A stretch of DNA of 64,000 nucleotides, from assembly GCA_004563195.1 (NCBI GenBank), contig SFTJ01000021.1:1-64000 (forward strand). Reading direction: 5' to 3'. The notes below the pieces were generated by a model that saw nothing but the letters and a program-made list of their open reading frames with translations, was not told where the DNA came from and did no database searches. This document shows positions 8,980 through 17,470 of this stretch, piece after piece. This DNA is from a bacterium. GTDB lineage: Bacteria; Bacteroidota; Bacteroidia; Bacteroidales; Muribaculaceae. Each line of letters starts with the position of its first letter. Positions within the stretch are counted from its first letter, which is position 1. Made by a program: the position numbers and the translations under genes.

Positions 8980-9040
8980 AAGCGAGAGACCGATATTGTG
9001 GCATGCAGCTAAGCCACAAAAACCCGGTTCCTCGCTTTTG
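8980..9040. terminator. Bidirectional terminator between mgtC-like gene and glnN
   Basis: AAGCGAG at 8980-8986 pairs with CTCGCTT at 9031-9037, with inner pairs (ACCG/CGGT and TTGTGGC/GCCACAA). T-rich sequence follows on both sides, as expected between convergent genes. Confidence 0.75.
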
Positions 9041-9060
9041 TTATTCTTATTTCTCTGTTA

Positions 9061-11250
9061 TTATCGTATAAACAGCAATTCTCGATATTTAGGCAATGGC
9101 CATATTTCGTCATCTACCATCAATTCGAGTTTATCCACATGGTAGCGAATCACATCGAAAAGCGGCAGCACGGTGTCGTGATAAGCAATGGCCTTTTCGC
9201 GCTCCGAATCAATGCGATTGGCCACTCTTCGAGCTTCAATCATCTCATTCACCTTGTCCTTGATAATGAGCATGTGACTCTCCATTTCGCGAATCTGCTC
9301 CATGTCGCGCGCAGCAATGCGCTCGCCTTCATCCTTAGGGAACAGGCTCTTAATCTTAAACACGTTGTCGAGCAGAATTGACTGATAGCGAGTGGCTACC
9401 GGAATAATGTGATTGATTGCCATATCGCCGAGCACACGCGCTTCTATCTGTATCTTTTTGGTGTAGATTTCCCATTTCACCTCGTTGCGTGCTTGTAATT
9501 CCACCTTCGAGAATACATTGGTTTTGGCAAACATTTCCACCGCTTTGTCCTCAAGGTAAGCGTCGAATATCTTAGGCACCGAAGTTTCGCAGTCAAGTCC
9601 GCGACGCGCAGCTTCTTCTTTCCACTCGTCGCTATAACCATTGCCGTCGAAGTGTATAGGCTTCGATATTTTTATGAGATGTCGCACCTCGGTAAGTATC
9701 GAATGAATGAGCGATTCGCCTGCAGCTATTCGTTTATCTACGGCTTGTTTGAAGTCGCTCAGTTGTTCTGCCACAGCGGCATTGATTGCTATCATAGCCG
9801 AAGCACAATTGGCAGAACTGCCCATTGCACGAAATTCAAATCGATTACCGGTAAATGCAAACGGCGATGTGCGGTTGCGGTCGGTATTATCCACCAAAAT
9901 CTCAGGTATCTGTGATAGATTGACATCATATTTACCTTTGTCATCGAGATTGATATCCACATCGTCGGAGCTATTCTCGATGTCGGCGAGCACCTTGCTA
10001 AGTGCCGATCCCAAGAACATAGAGATGATGGCGGGAGGTGCTTCGTTGGCACCTAGGCGATGCGCATTGGTAGCCGACGATATTGAGGCTTTGAGCAGAC
10101 CGTTATATTTATATACGGCAGCCATCACATTTGTTATAAATGTAATGAATTGCAGATTTTCGACAGGTGTTTTACCGGGAGAAAACAGAAGCACGCCTTT
10201 ATCGGTTCCGAGACTCCAATTATTGTGTTTGCCCGAACCGTTGATGCCCGCAAATGGCTTCTCGTGTAGCAACACGCGGAAATTGTGTCGACGTGCCACA
10301 TCATCGATGAGCGACATCAACAGAAGGTTATGGTCGTTGGCAAGATTGGTCTCTTCGTATATCGGAGCAAGTTCAAATTGGTTTGGAGCCACTTCATTGT
10401 GGCGGGTCTTGGCAGGAATGCCGAGTTTGTGGCACTCTATTTCAAGTTCGAGCATAAAAGCATCCACGCGCGACGGTATGGCGCCGAAATAATGATCTTC
10501 GAGCTGCTGATTCTTGGCACTCTCATGCCCCATAAGGGTGCGACCGGTGAGCATCAAATCGGGACGAGCCGAATAAAGCGCTTCATCTACCAAAAAATAC
10601 TCTTGTTCCCAACCGAGAAATGAACTGACATGCTTCACTTCGGGGTCGAAGTATTGCGCCACGGCTGTGGCAGCCTTGTCTACAGTGTTGAGAGCGCGCA
10701 GCAAAGGTGTCTTGTAGTCGAGCGATTCGCCGGTGTAGGATATGAAAATGGTGGGAATACACAGTGTGTTATCGAGAATAAACGCCGGCGATGAAATATC
10801 CCAAGCCGAGTAGCCTCGAGCTTCAAAAGTGTTGCGAATACCACCATTGGGGAAACTCGAAGCATCGGGTTCTTGCTGCATGAGCAGTTTACCCGAAAAA
10901 TCTTCTACCACACCACCCTTGCCGTCGTATACGATAAAGGAATCGTGCTTTTCGGCAGTGCCATCGGTGAGCGGGTGAAACCAGTGAGAATAGTGTTTTG
11001 CACCATTATCCAGAGCCCACCGCTTCATGCCTTCAGCCACGCTGTCGGCTACTTCGCGGCTAAGTGGCTGCTTGTTGTCGATGGCTTGGGTGAGGGCATC
11101 GTAAGTGCTGCGCGACAGGTAATCATACATTTTTTTACGATTAAACACTGCTTGCGCATAATACTCCGATGGCCGTTGTTGTGGAATTTCCACTTTCACC
11201 GGTTTGCGGTCGAAAGCTTCTTCCACTACTTTAAATCTGAAATGCGACAT
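9061..11250 (-). CDS. glnN: Glutamine synthetase type III
   Basis: Makes glutamine from glutamate and ammonia with ATP. The 729-residue size and the motifs NEVAPNQFELAPIYEETN and KPFAGINGSGKHNNWS identify the GSIII class, the main ammonia-assimilating enzyme in many Bacteroidota. A long C-terminal helical region is typical. It lies 43 bases downstream of dapF on the same strand, so the two may be co-transcribed; no promoter box was found in the gap. A hairpin follows at 8980-9040. Confidence 0.96.
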   Translation of the reverse strand: MSHFRFKVVEEAFDRKPVKVEIPQQRPSEYYAQAVFNRKKMYDYLSRSTYDALTQAIDNKQPLSREVADSVAEGMKRWALDNGAKHYSHWFHPLTDGTAEKHDSFIVYDGKGGVVEDFSGKLLMQQEPDASSFPNGGIRNTFEARGYSAWDISSPAFILDNTLCIPTIFISYTGESLDYKTPLLRALNTVDKAATAVAQYFDPEVKHVSSFLGWEQEYFLVDEALYSARPDLMLTGRTLMGHESAKNQQLEDHYFGAIPSRVDAFMLELEIECHKLGIPAKTRHNEVAPNQFELAPIYEETNLANDHNLLLMSLIDDVARRHNFRVLLHEKPFAGINGSGKHNNWSLGTDKGVLLFSPGKTPVENLQFITFITNVMAAVYKYNGLLKASISSATNAHRLGANEAPPAIISMFLGSALSKVLADIENSSDDVDINLDDKGKYDVNLSQIPEILVDNTDRNRTSPFAFTGNRFEFRAMGSSANCASAMIAINAAVAEQLSDFKQAVDKRIAAGESLIHSILTEVRHLIKISKPIHFDGNGYSDEWKEEAARRGLDCETSVPKIFDAYLEDKAVEMFAKTNVFSKVELQARNEVKWEIYTKKIQIEARVLGDMAINHIIPVATRYQSILLDNVFKIKSLFPKDEGERIAARDMEQIREMESHMLIIKDKVNEMIEARRVANRIDSEREKAIAYHDTVLPLFDVIRYHVDKLELMVDDEIWPLPKYRELLFIR

Positions 11251-11293
11251 AATGTATTATTTTTAATAGGGATTTCGTTGTAATTATCTTTTT

Positions 11294-12130
11294 TTAAAGA
11301 TACTCGCCTTCGAACACCGTCACGGCTTCTCCGGTCATCATCACATGGTCGTTCTCGGCCCATTCTATGCTTAAATCGCCGCCTAAAAGATGTATCACGG
11401 CTTTGCGACGGGCGCGATGGGTCACTACTGCCGCCACAAGTGTAGCACAAGCTCCGGTGCCACATGCCATAGTCTCTCCCGAACCACGCTCATACACTCG
11501 CATTCGCAATTCTTCGGGACTTATAACTTCCACAAACTCGATATTTGCTTTGGCGGGGAACACCGGCAGATTTTGTATTTCAGATCCTATGCCTTCAATT
11601 TCGAGATTAGTCACATTATCTATAAATATCACGCCGTGAGGGTTACCCATCGACAATGCAGTAATGCGCATCTCTCCCATCGAGGTGCTGATGCTTGAGT
11701 CGACCATCTCTCCTACTGACGCAAGCGGCACGTCTTGTGGTGCAAACGATGGCTTGCCCATATCCACGGTCACTTCCCGAACCGTTCCGTCGGGGTTGAA
11801 TTTTGAGATTTGCAATATCTTTATCCCGGCAAGTGTTTCCAATGTGATGGTGGTGCGAGTGGTCAAACCTTTGTCGTAAACAAATTTTGCAATGCATCGC
11901 GACGCATTGCCACACATCTCACCTTCCGAGCCGTCGGCATTAAACATACGCATTCTGAAATCAGCTATTTCCGATGACATAATTGCAACAAGTCCATCAG
12001 AACCTACACCCTTATGACGGTCGCTCATTTTTCGAGCCAATTCGGGCAGATTGTCGGGGCATGTGTTGGTGGCATCGATATAGATATAATCGTTGCCGGC
12101 TCCATGCATTTTAGTAAACTTGATCGACAT
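11294..12130 (-). CDS. dapF: Diaminopimelate epimerase
   Basis: Epimerises LL- to meso-diaminopimelate for peptidoglycan and lysine synthesis without a cofactor. The 278-residue protein has both catalytic cysteines in context: Cys73 in GEMCGNASR and Cys223 in MACGTGAC. A good promoter precedes it. In many relatives the next gene is the DAP aminotransferase dapL; here the next gene is glnN instead, which is from family knowledge, not a comparison I could run. Confidence 0.96.
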   Translation of the reverse strand: MSIKFTKMHGAGNDYIYIDATNTCPDNLPELARKMSDRHKGVGSDGLVAIMSSEIADFRMRMFNADGSEGEMCGNASRCIAKFVYDKGLTTRTTITLETLAGIKILQISKFNPDGTVREVTVDMGKPSFAPQDVPLASVGEMVDSSISTSMGEMRITALSMGNPHGVIFIDNVTNLEIEGIGSEIQNLPVFPAKANIEFVEVISPEELRMRVYERGSGETMACGTGACATLVAAVVTHRARRKAVIHLLGGDLSIEWAENDHVMMTGEAVTVFEGEYL

Positions 12131-12167
12131 TTTGTCTTACTATTGAATTTTTAGTTATTATTTTTCG

Positions 12168-12198
12168 CAAAGTTAAAACATTAAATCTTGCTATGCAA
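12168..12198 (-). promoter_or_regulatory. Promoter of dapF
   Basis: On the minus strand TTG at 12198-12196, a 20-base spacer, then TAACTTTG at 12175-12168. The ATG follows 37 bases later. Confidence 0.65.
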
Positions 12199-12260
12199 CT
12201 TATTGATTAACCAAGTGCAACGATAAACAGGCGTTTGCCTTAAACTTTAATACCTTATAG

Positions 12261-12293
12261 TTTGTAGTAAGTAATGATAATATGATAACTTTG
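12261..12293 (+). promoter_or_regulatory. Promoter of the alpha/beta hydrolase gene; possible leaderless start
   Basis: TTTG at 12261-12264, a 21-base spacer, then TAACTTTG at 12286-12293. The ATG begins only 5 bases after the box, about where transcription should begin. Confidence 0.65.
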
Positions 12294-12298
12294 CATAC

Positions 12299-13234
12299 AT
12301 GAAAAAATCCACAAGAATATCGCTACTCATAGCATCGGCAATAGTTGTGACACTTGCCGTTTCGTGTGTCTGTTTCCTTAATATTGCCCTATATAACGAC
12401 ACCACTTTCGATGAAGATTATCAATATGCTCGATTATGCGAAAAGTATCCACATATTACACAATGGGTTGACTCTATTCGACCGCTTATGCGCGACACTA
12501 TCATAACCGATGCCTCCGGCAATCGACTATTTGCCCGATATGCGTCGGCATCTAATACGAGCAACAAAACAGCCATTATCATTCATGGATATAAATCTAA
12601 CAGCATAGCTATGATGCACATCGGTTATATGTTTCATCACGATTTTGGCTACAACATACTTTTGCCCGACTTGCACAGCCATGGCAAGAGCGATGGCAGA
12701 TACATTCAGATGGGTTGGCGCGACAAAGATGATGTTAGACGATGGATAGATGTGGCTATAAACATTTTTGGCAACAACACCGATATTGTAATAACCGGAA
12801 TATCGATGGGCGGAGCCACCACAATGATGACATCGGGCGAGAAATTGCCCTCTAATGTGAAATGTTTTGTGGAAGATTGTGGCTACACCTCGGTGTGGGA
12901 TGAATTTCAGAACGAATTGGCGGCAAGTTATCATCTGCCGGCTTTTCCTCTACTCTATCTCACAAGTGCTCTGAATAAGGTGGTTAATGGCTGGAGTTTT
13001 GGCGAAGCATCGTCGCTCTATCAGGTGAGAAATTGTCGATTGCCCATGATGTTTATTCACGGCGAAAACGATACTTATGTGCCCACGTCTATGGTTTATA
13101 CTCTCTACTATGAAAAAACAGAACCCAAGGAACTATATATTTCCCCGGGCTCTGTTCATGCTATGTCGTATCACGATAATCCTCAAGAATATAGCAGGAG
13201 AGTTGGCAAGTTTGTGACGCAGTATTGCCGTTAA
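12299..13234 (+). CDS. Alpha/beta hydrolase, membrane-anchored or exported
   Basis: A 311-residue serine hydrolase of unknown substrate. Residues 7-31 form a single hydrophobic segment (signal or anchor) with a Cys-containing end. The catalytic triad is readable: Ser169 in TGISMGG, Asp258 in HGENDTYVP and His287 in SVHAMSY. The oxyanion region IIIHGYKSN lies near 93. The domain type resembles Bacteroidota hydrolases annotated as peptidase-like or cinnamoyl-esterase-like, but no substrate can be inferred. The gene meets the phosphoesterase gene head-on; their stops share TTAA at 13231-13234. Confidence 0.85.
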   Translation: MKKSTRISLLIASAIVVTLAVSCVCFLNIALYNDTTFDEDYQYARLCEKYPHITQWVDSIRPLMRDTIITDASGNRLFARYASASNTSNKTAIIIHGYKSNSIAMMHIGYMFHHDFGYNILLPDLHSHGKSDGRYIQMGWRDKDDVRRWIDVAINIFGNNTDIVITGISMGGATTMMTSGEKLPSNVKCFVEDCGYTSVWDEFQNELAASYHLPAFPLLYLTSALNKVVNGWSFGEASSLYQVRNCRLPMMFIHGENDTYVPTSMVYTLYYEKTEPKELYISPGSVHAMSYHDNPQEYSRRVGKFVTQYCR

Positions 13235-15045
13235 TCGATGTGAACCTTCCACACCACGCCTTCAATAAGCGAGGTGTATACGTCGCCGTTCTCGTCAATT
13301 TCCCATCCGTTAAACTCCGACGACCCCATCTTATATTCCCATAGTTTTTTGTGCTCTTTGGCATCGATTGCCACCATAATGCCGCGGCGTGAACCCATAT
13401 ATACCAAGCCGTTATGTTCAAGCACTATGCACGGAGCATGCTCGTAGCCCAAACCGGCATCTACCATCCACAACTCGCGGTAGTCGCTGCCTTCGGTGCT
13501 AACTGCCACCAATTCTCCGTCCATAGTCTTGGCGTAGGCAGTTTTTCCGTCTTGCGAAACACCTAAACTTTCACGGAACTTGTGACTGTTGTTTCGCCAG
13601 ATGGTTTTTCCCGTTTTGCGGTCGATAGCGGTCATATATCGGTCGGGGGCAACTATGATAACCTTATCGGGGCACACCACAGGCACACAATTGCCCGGAC
13701 CAAGCATGTTGTTATTTTTGCCGTTGTTCCAACGCCACTTTTCTTTGCCGTTTTTAATGTTCAGGCAACGCAAATATGTATCCCAAGCTCCGAAGAAAAC
13801 TTCTTTGCCGTCCACTACCGGTGCTGCTTGGCAATAATTATTGATATCGGTGTATTTCCAAAGCTGTTTTGAGCCATCGGCACGCCATGCTTCAAACGAT
13901 TTTCCGCCACCTTGATACAGCACGCCGTCGGCTATGATGCCATCTGCCATATATGGCGCTTCAGAGTTGTGTACTTTCACCAATGCGCCACTATCTTTAT
14001 CGAGCCACAATAAGCGCTTGTCGGCTGTGGGCACTATTACATACTTTTCGGTCACAGCCGGACGCGAAAATATGCTGGCATCGGTTTTATATTGCCATAC
14101 CACTTTTCCATCCGCCTTATTCACAGCCTTTACATATCCGAGCGAATTGCCTATATATATTCTTTTATCGTCAATTCCCACGCGAGTAAATATCGATGCA
14201 TCATCACGGAACACAAGGCTCACTTTGGCATTTGCAGGCAGCGGAGCTTGTTGGTAACCTTTCTTTAGATAGTTATCAATAGCATAGGCATATTTCAACT
14301 TCAAAGGTTGATCGAGCACTTTTTCGAAAAATTTTATAGAGTCGGCGGTCACATGCATTTCGGCATAACCGAAGGTCTTATCTTTCATATATAATGCTCG
14401 AGTCATAGTGCAGTCGACCTTATAATTGGCTTTATATCTCTTCCATGTGTGATAGTGACCGTTGACGTGAGTGATGGTGGGATATTTTTCTATCACAGCG
14501 AGGTAGTCCTCATAATTATCGAGGTCGCTCGAAAGTGGATAATGGCAAAAACTGATAAAGCGTTTGCCTTCGGTGATGCGTTCGCTCAAAGTCTTGTCGA
14601 GCCAAAGCAAGTCCTCTTGCTTTATGTGGCCATCGCCCATCTTCATATAGGGGCCGCAATTCACTCCAGCCACTACCAAATCGTCGATTTCAAACACAAA
14701 ACGGTCCTGCCCCCAAATGTCGTTGAAAGTCTTGCATGCACTTTGGCTCCAAGTGTCTTCATGGTTTCCGGGCAGCACATACACCGGTTTGGTCAACTCG
14801 TCGAGAGTACGCTTCACATTTGCAAGTTCACGGTCGCTGCCCTCGTTGCTGAGGTCACCGTTCACCACCACCACATCGGCATCGCTCGCATTAATCTCTG
14901 CCACCACCGAGTGAAGGATACTGTCGTTAACATTGCCCGGCACCACATGTATGTCGGCAAGAATAGCAAATTTCACCGTTCGGGCATTAATACTCATAGT
15001 GCCCGACATTATCACTGCAAGCACTAATAATAGAAGTCTATTCAT
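13231..15045 (-). CDS. Secreted metallophosphoesterase with PQQ-like beta-propeller
   Basis: I start at the ATG at 15045, giving 604 residues with a clean signal peptide (MNRLLLLVLAVIMSGTMSINA); a further ATG at 15078 would put a charged tail before it. The N-terminal calcineurin-like phosphoesterase domain shows the metal motifs DIHV, NGDLSNEG, PGNHED, CHYP and NGHYHTW within about residues 25-200. The C-terminal part (about 270-604) has repeated W-x-Y/D-G-K type blades of a PQQ-like propeller. The protein probably acts in the periplasm on a phosphoester, substrate unknown. The domain fusion is seen in other Bacteroidota by recollection. Confidence 0.85.
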   Translation of the reverse strand: MNRLLLLVLAVIMSGTMSINARTVKFAILADIHVVPGNVNDSILHSVVAEINASDADVVVVNGDLSNEGSDRELANVKRTLDELTKPVYVLPGNHEDTWSQSACKTFNDIWGQDRFVFEIDDLVVAGVNCGPYMKMGDGHIKQEDLLWLDKTLSERITEGKRFISFCHYPLSSDLDNYEDYLAVIEKYPTITHVNGHYHTWKRYKANYKVDCTMTRALYMKDKTFGYAEMHVTADSIKFFEKVLDQPLKLKYAYAIDNYLKKGYQQAPLPANAKVSLVFRDDASIFTRVGIDDKRIYIGNSLGYVKAVNKADGKVVWQYKTDASIFSRPAVTEKYVIVPTADKRLLWLDKDSGALVKVHNSEAPYMADGIIADGVLYQGGGKSFEAWRADGSKQLWKYTDINNYCQAAPVVDGKEVFFGAWDTYLRCLNIKNGKEKWRWNNGKNNNMLGPGNCVPVVCPDKVIIVAPDRYMTAIDRKTGKTIWRNNSHKFRESLGVSQDGKTAYAKTMDGELVAVSTEGSDYRELWMVDAGLGYEHAPCIVLEHNGLVYMGSRRGIMVAIDAKEHKKLWEYKMGSSEFNGWEIDENGDVYTSLIEGVVWKVHID

Positions 15046-15153
15046 GGTTTCTTTGTAAGTAGTTTTTTTATTTAACAATTACATTTATTTATATCGTAAA
15101 TTTACTGCAAAATTTTTATACCCACAATTTTTAGATAGTTAAAAATAACTTAC

Positions 15154-15161
15154 TAATTTTG
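15154..15161 (+). promoter_or_regulatory. -7 promoter box of the 622-residue ABC-F gene
   Basis: TAATTTTG ends 34 bases before the start codon. The -33 region is only T-rich. Confidence 0.5.
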
Positions 15162-15195
15162 TATCTTCAAAAAAAGCAAATCCACAATATTATAT

Positions 15196-17064
15196 ATGGT
15201 AAGTTATCTGCAAATAGAAGAATTGACAAAATCCTACGGCGACAGAGTGCTGTTTAGCGACGTGACTTTTGGCATAAACGAAGGTGACAAAGTGGGCTTG
15301 ATAGCCAAAAACGGCACCGGCAAGACCACCTTGCTGCGCATTATTGCCGGCTTGGAAGACTACGATTCCGGAAAAATCACATTTCACAACGATTTGAGAG
15401 TGGGCTATCTCGAGCAGATGCCGTCGTTCTTCTCTTCGAAGAGCGTTATCGACACTTGTCTCGAAGGTGATGACCCGGTGTCGTGCGCACTGCGCAATTA
15501 TGAGCATGCCCTTCAAGGCGGCGATACCGAATTGCTCACACACGCCATTCAGGAGATGGATAACTTCAAAGCATGGGATTATGAAGACCGTTTCAAGCAG
15601 ATTCTCTCGATGCTGAAGATAACCGACATCTATCAACCCATAGAACAACTGTCGGGTGGTCAAATCAAACGAGTGGCTTTGGCAAAAATTCTGATTAGCG
15701 AACCTCAGTTGGTGATTCTCGATGAGCCTACCAATCACCTCGACATAGAGATGATAGAATGGCTCGAGGACTATCTTCGCCGCAATAAGATGGCTGTGTT
15801 TATGGTTACCCATGACCGCTATTTTCTCGATAATATTTGTAACAAAATTATCGAAATCGACAATCAAAGCACTTATACCTACAACGGCAAATATGCCTAT
15901 TACCTCGAAAAGCGAGCCGAACGCATAGAGGCACAAAATAGCGAAATTGCCAAGGCGCGAAACCTTTATCGCACCGAGCTCGATTGGATGCGTCGCCAGC
16001 CGCAAGCACGTGCTACCAAGGCTAAATATCGCATCGACGCATTCTATGATATCAAGGATAAGGCGCATCAGCACTACGATAACAGCAAGGTTAACCTTAA
16101 TGTCAAATCGTCGTATATCGGTTCGAAAATTTTCGTGGCTCACAATGTGTGCAAGGCGTTTGGCGATAAAAAGATTCTCGATGACTTTAATTATACCTTT
16201 GCACGCTACGAAAAACTCGGAATAATAGGTAACAACGGCGCCGGTAAATCATCGTTTGTGAAATTATTGCTCAACGAATATGTGCCCGACAGTGGCTACT
16301 TCGAAATAGGCGAAACAGTGAAATTCGGCTATTACAGTCAGGAAGGCATCAAGTTTAACGAAACCAAGCGAGTAATCGATGTTGTAAAAGAGGTGGCTGA
16401 GCATATAGTATTCGATGAAAAAACCTCTTATAGCGCCTCTCAGTTTCTCAATCTCTTCTTGTTTTCGGCCAAGGACCAACAAAAACTGATAGCAAAACTC
16501 AGTGGCGGAGAAAAGCGACGTCTACACTTGGCTTCGATACTGATGCACAAGCCCAATTTCTTGATTCTCGACGAACCTACCAACGACTTGGATATCGTAA
16601 CGCTCGAAGTGCTCGAAGAATATATCACAAAATTCAACGGATGTATTATCATTATCAGCCACGACCGTTTCTTTATGGACCGAACAGTTGATCACATATT
16701 TGTGTTCGAAGGTAACGGCGTAATCAAGGACTTCCCCGGCAATTATTCCGACTATCGCTACTGGAAGACTGAGCACGACAAGCAGATAGCCGAACAGCAA
16801 CGAACCGATAGTAAACGCAACGAACCCGCTGCGCGTCAACAAAACCGTAACGGGAACCGAATGACTTTTAAAGAGCGGAAAGAATTTGAATCGCTCACGG
16901 CTGAACTCGAAGAATTGAATAGCGAGAAAGCCAATCTCGAAGAGTTGTTCAACAGCGGCGCAGTAATAGATGATATGGCAACAAAAGCCAAACGCTACAA
17001 CGATTTGAAAGAAATAATCGACGAGAAAGAATTTCGCTGGCTTGAGTTAAGCGAAAAAGAATAA
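15196..17064 (+). CDS. ABC-F family ATPase (Uup-like)
   Basis: A soluble protein with two ATP-binding cassettes and no membrane domain, of the class that acts on ribosomes. The 622 residues show Walker A AKNGTGKTT, signature LSGGQIKR and Walker B DEPTNHLD in the first half, then GNNGAGKSS, LSGGEKRR and DEPTNDLD in the second. The C-terminal ~75 residues are a charged coiled coil, as in Uup, which binds DNA or ribosomes. Both sites look catalytically intact. It is transcribed alone, with a hairpin terminator right after it. Confidence 0.9.
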   Translation: MVSYLQIEELTKSYGDRVLFSDVTFGINEGDKVGLIAKNGTGKTTLLRIIAGLEDYDSGKITFHNDLRVGYLEQMPSFFSSKSVIDTCLEGDDPVSCALRNYEHALQGGDTELLTHAIQEMDNFKAWDYEDRFKQILSMLKITDIYQPIEQLSGGQIKRVALAKILISEPQLVILDEPTNHLDIEMIEWLEDYLRRNKMAVFMVTHDRYFLDNICNKIIEIDNQSTYTYNGKYAYYLEKRAERIEAQNSEIAKARNLYRTELDWMRRQPQARATKAKYRIDAFYDIKDKAHQHYDNSKVNLNVKSSYIGSKIFVAHNVCKAFGDKKILDDFNYTFARYEKLGIIGNNGAGKSSFVKLLLNEYVPDSGYFEIGETVKFGYYSQEGIKFNETKRVIDVVKEVAEHIVFDEKTSYSASQFLNLFLFSAKDQQKLIAKLSGGEKRRLHLASILMHKPNFLILDEPTNDLDIVTLEVLEEYITKFNGCIIIISHDRFFMDRTVDHIFVFEGNGVIKDFPGNYSDYRYWKTEHDKQIAEQQRTDSKRNEPAARQQNRNGNRMTFKERKEFESLTAELEELNSEKANLEELFNSGAVIDDMATKAKRYNDLKEIIDEKEFRWLELSEKE

Positions 17065-17069
17065 TAAAC

Positions 17070-17116
17070 AATCGAGGAGGCTATCCTGTAAGGGACTACC
17101 CTCCTCGATTCTTGTT
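17070..17116. terminator. Bidirectional terminator between convergent genes
   Basis: AATCGAGGAG at 17070-17079 pairs with CTCCTCGATT at 17101-17110, then CTTGTT. It separates the ABC-F gene (+) from the Dabb gene (-). Confidence 0.8.
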
Positions 17117-17148
17117 GGCCTTACAATCTCCCGATGGGAGCATAGGTC

Positions 17149-17442
17149 TTAACATTCATAGTCAACACAAGCGCGCACTTCCACGTGTCCGCCTATGATG
17201 CCTGCAGCTGCCACATGAGCCGGATGCTTGGCATAGATGCCCACCTCGTCGAGTGTCGATACCACCGCAGTAAGCACCACATCGTAGGTCTCGGCAGGAT
17301 TTTGGTTTAGTCCCACTTCTATGCTCTTGAGTACATCTATCTTCGATGGCAATTCCACCAAGGCGTCTCTGAATCTCTGTGCCAACTCAAGGCGCTCGCT
17401 CGGGCTGCCTTTGAGTTTGAATGTTACTATATGCTTAACCAT
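17149..17442 (-). CDS. Dabb family (stress-responsive A/B barrel) protein
   Basis: A 97-residue protein with the short Dabb fold: it opens MVKHIVTFKLKG and has a conserved FRDALVELP helix and an HPAHVAA-type C-terminal motif. Members are dimeric ferredoxin-like barrels; some bind small molecules, but the function in bacteria is mostly unknown. It lies 28 bases downstream of the second ABC-F gene on the same strand and is likely co-transcribed. Confidence 0.85.
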   Translation of the reverse strand: MVKHIVTFKLKGSPSERLELAQRFRDALVELPSKIDVLKSIEVGLNQNPAETYDVVLTAVVSTLDEVGIYAKHPAHVAAAGIIGGHVEVRACVDYEC

Positions 17443-17470
17443 AATGATTAATTTATTAATTGTGTTCTAA

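Noticed and set aside
15190..16143. 317-codon open frame antisense to the ABC-F gene
   Set aside because: Shadow of a strongly supported gene; its sequence is typical of reverse-strand translation of an ATPase.
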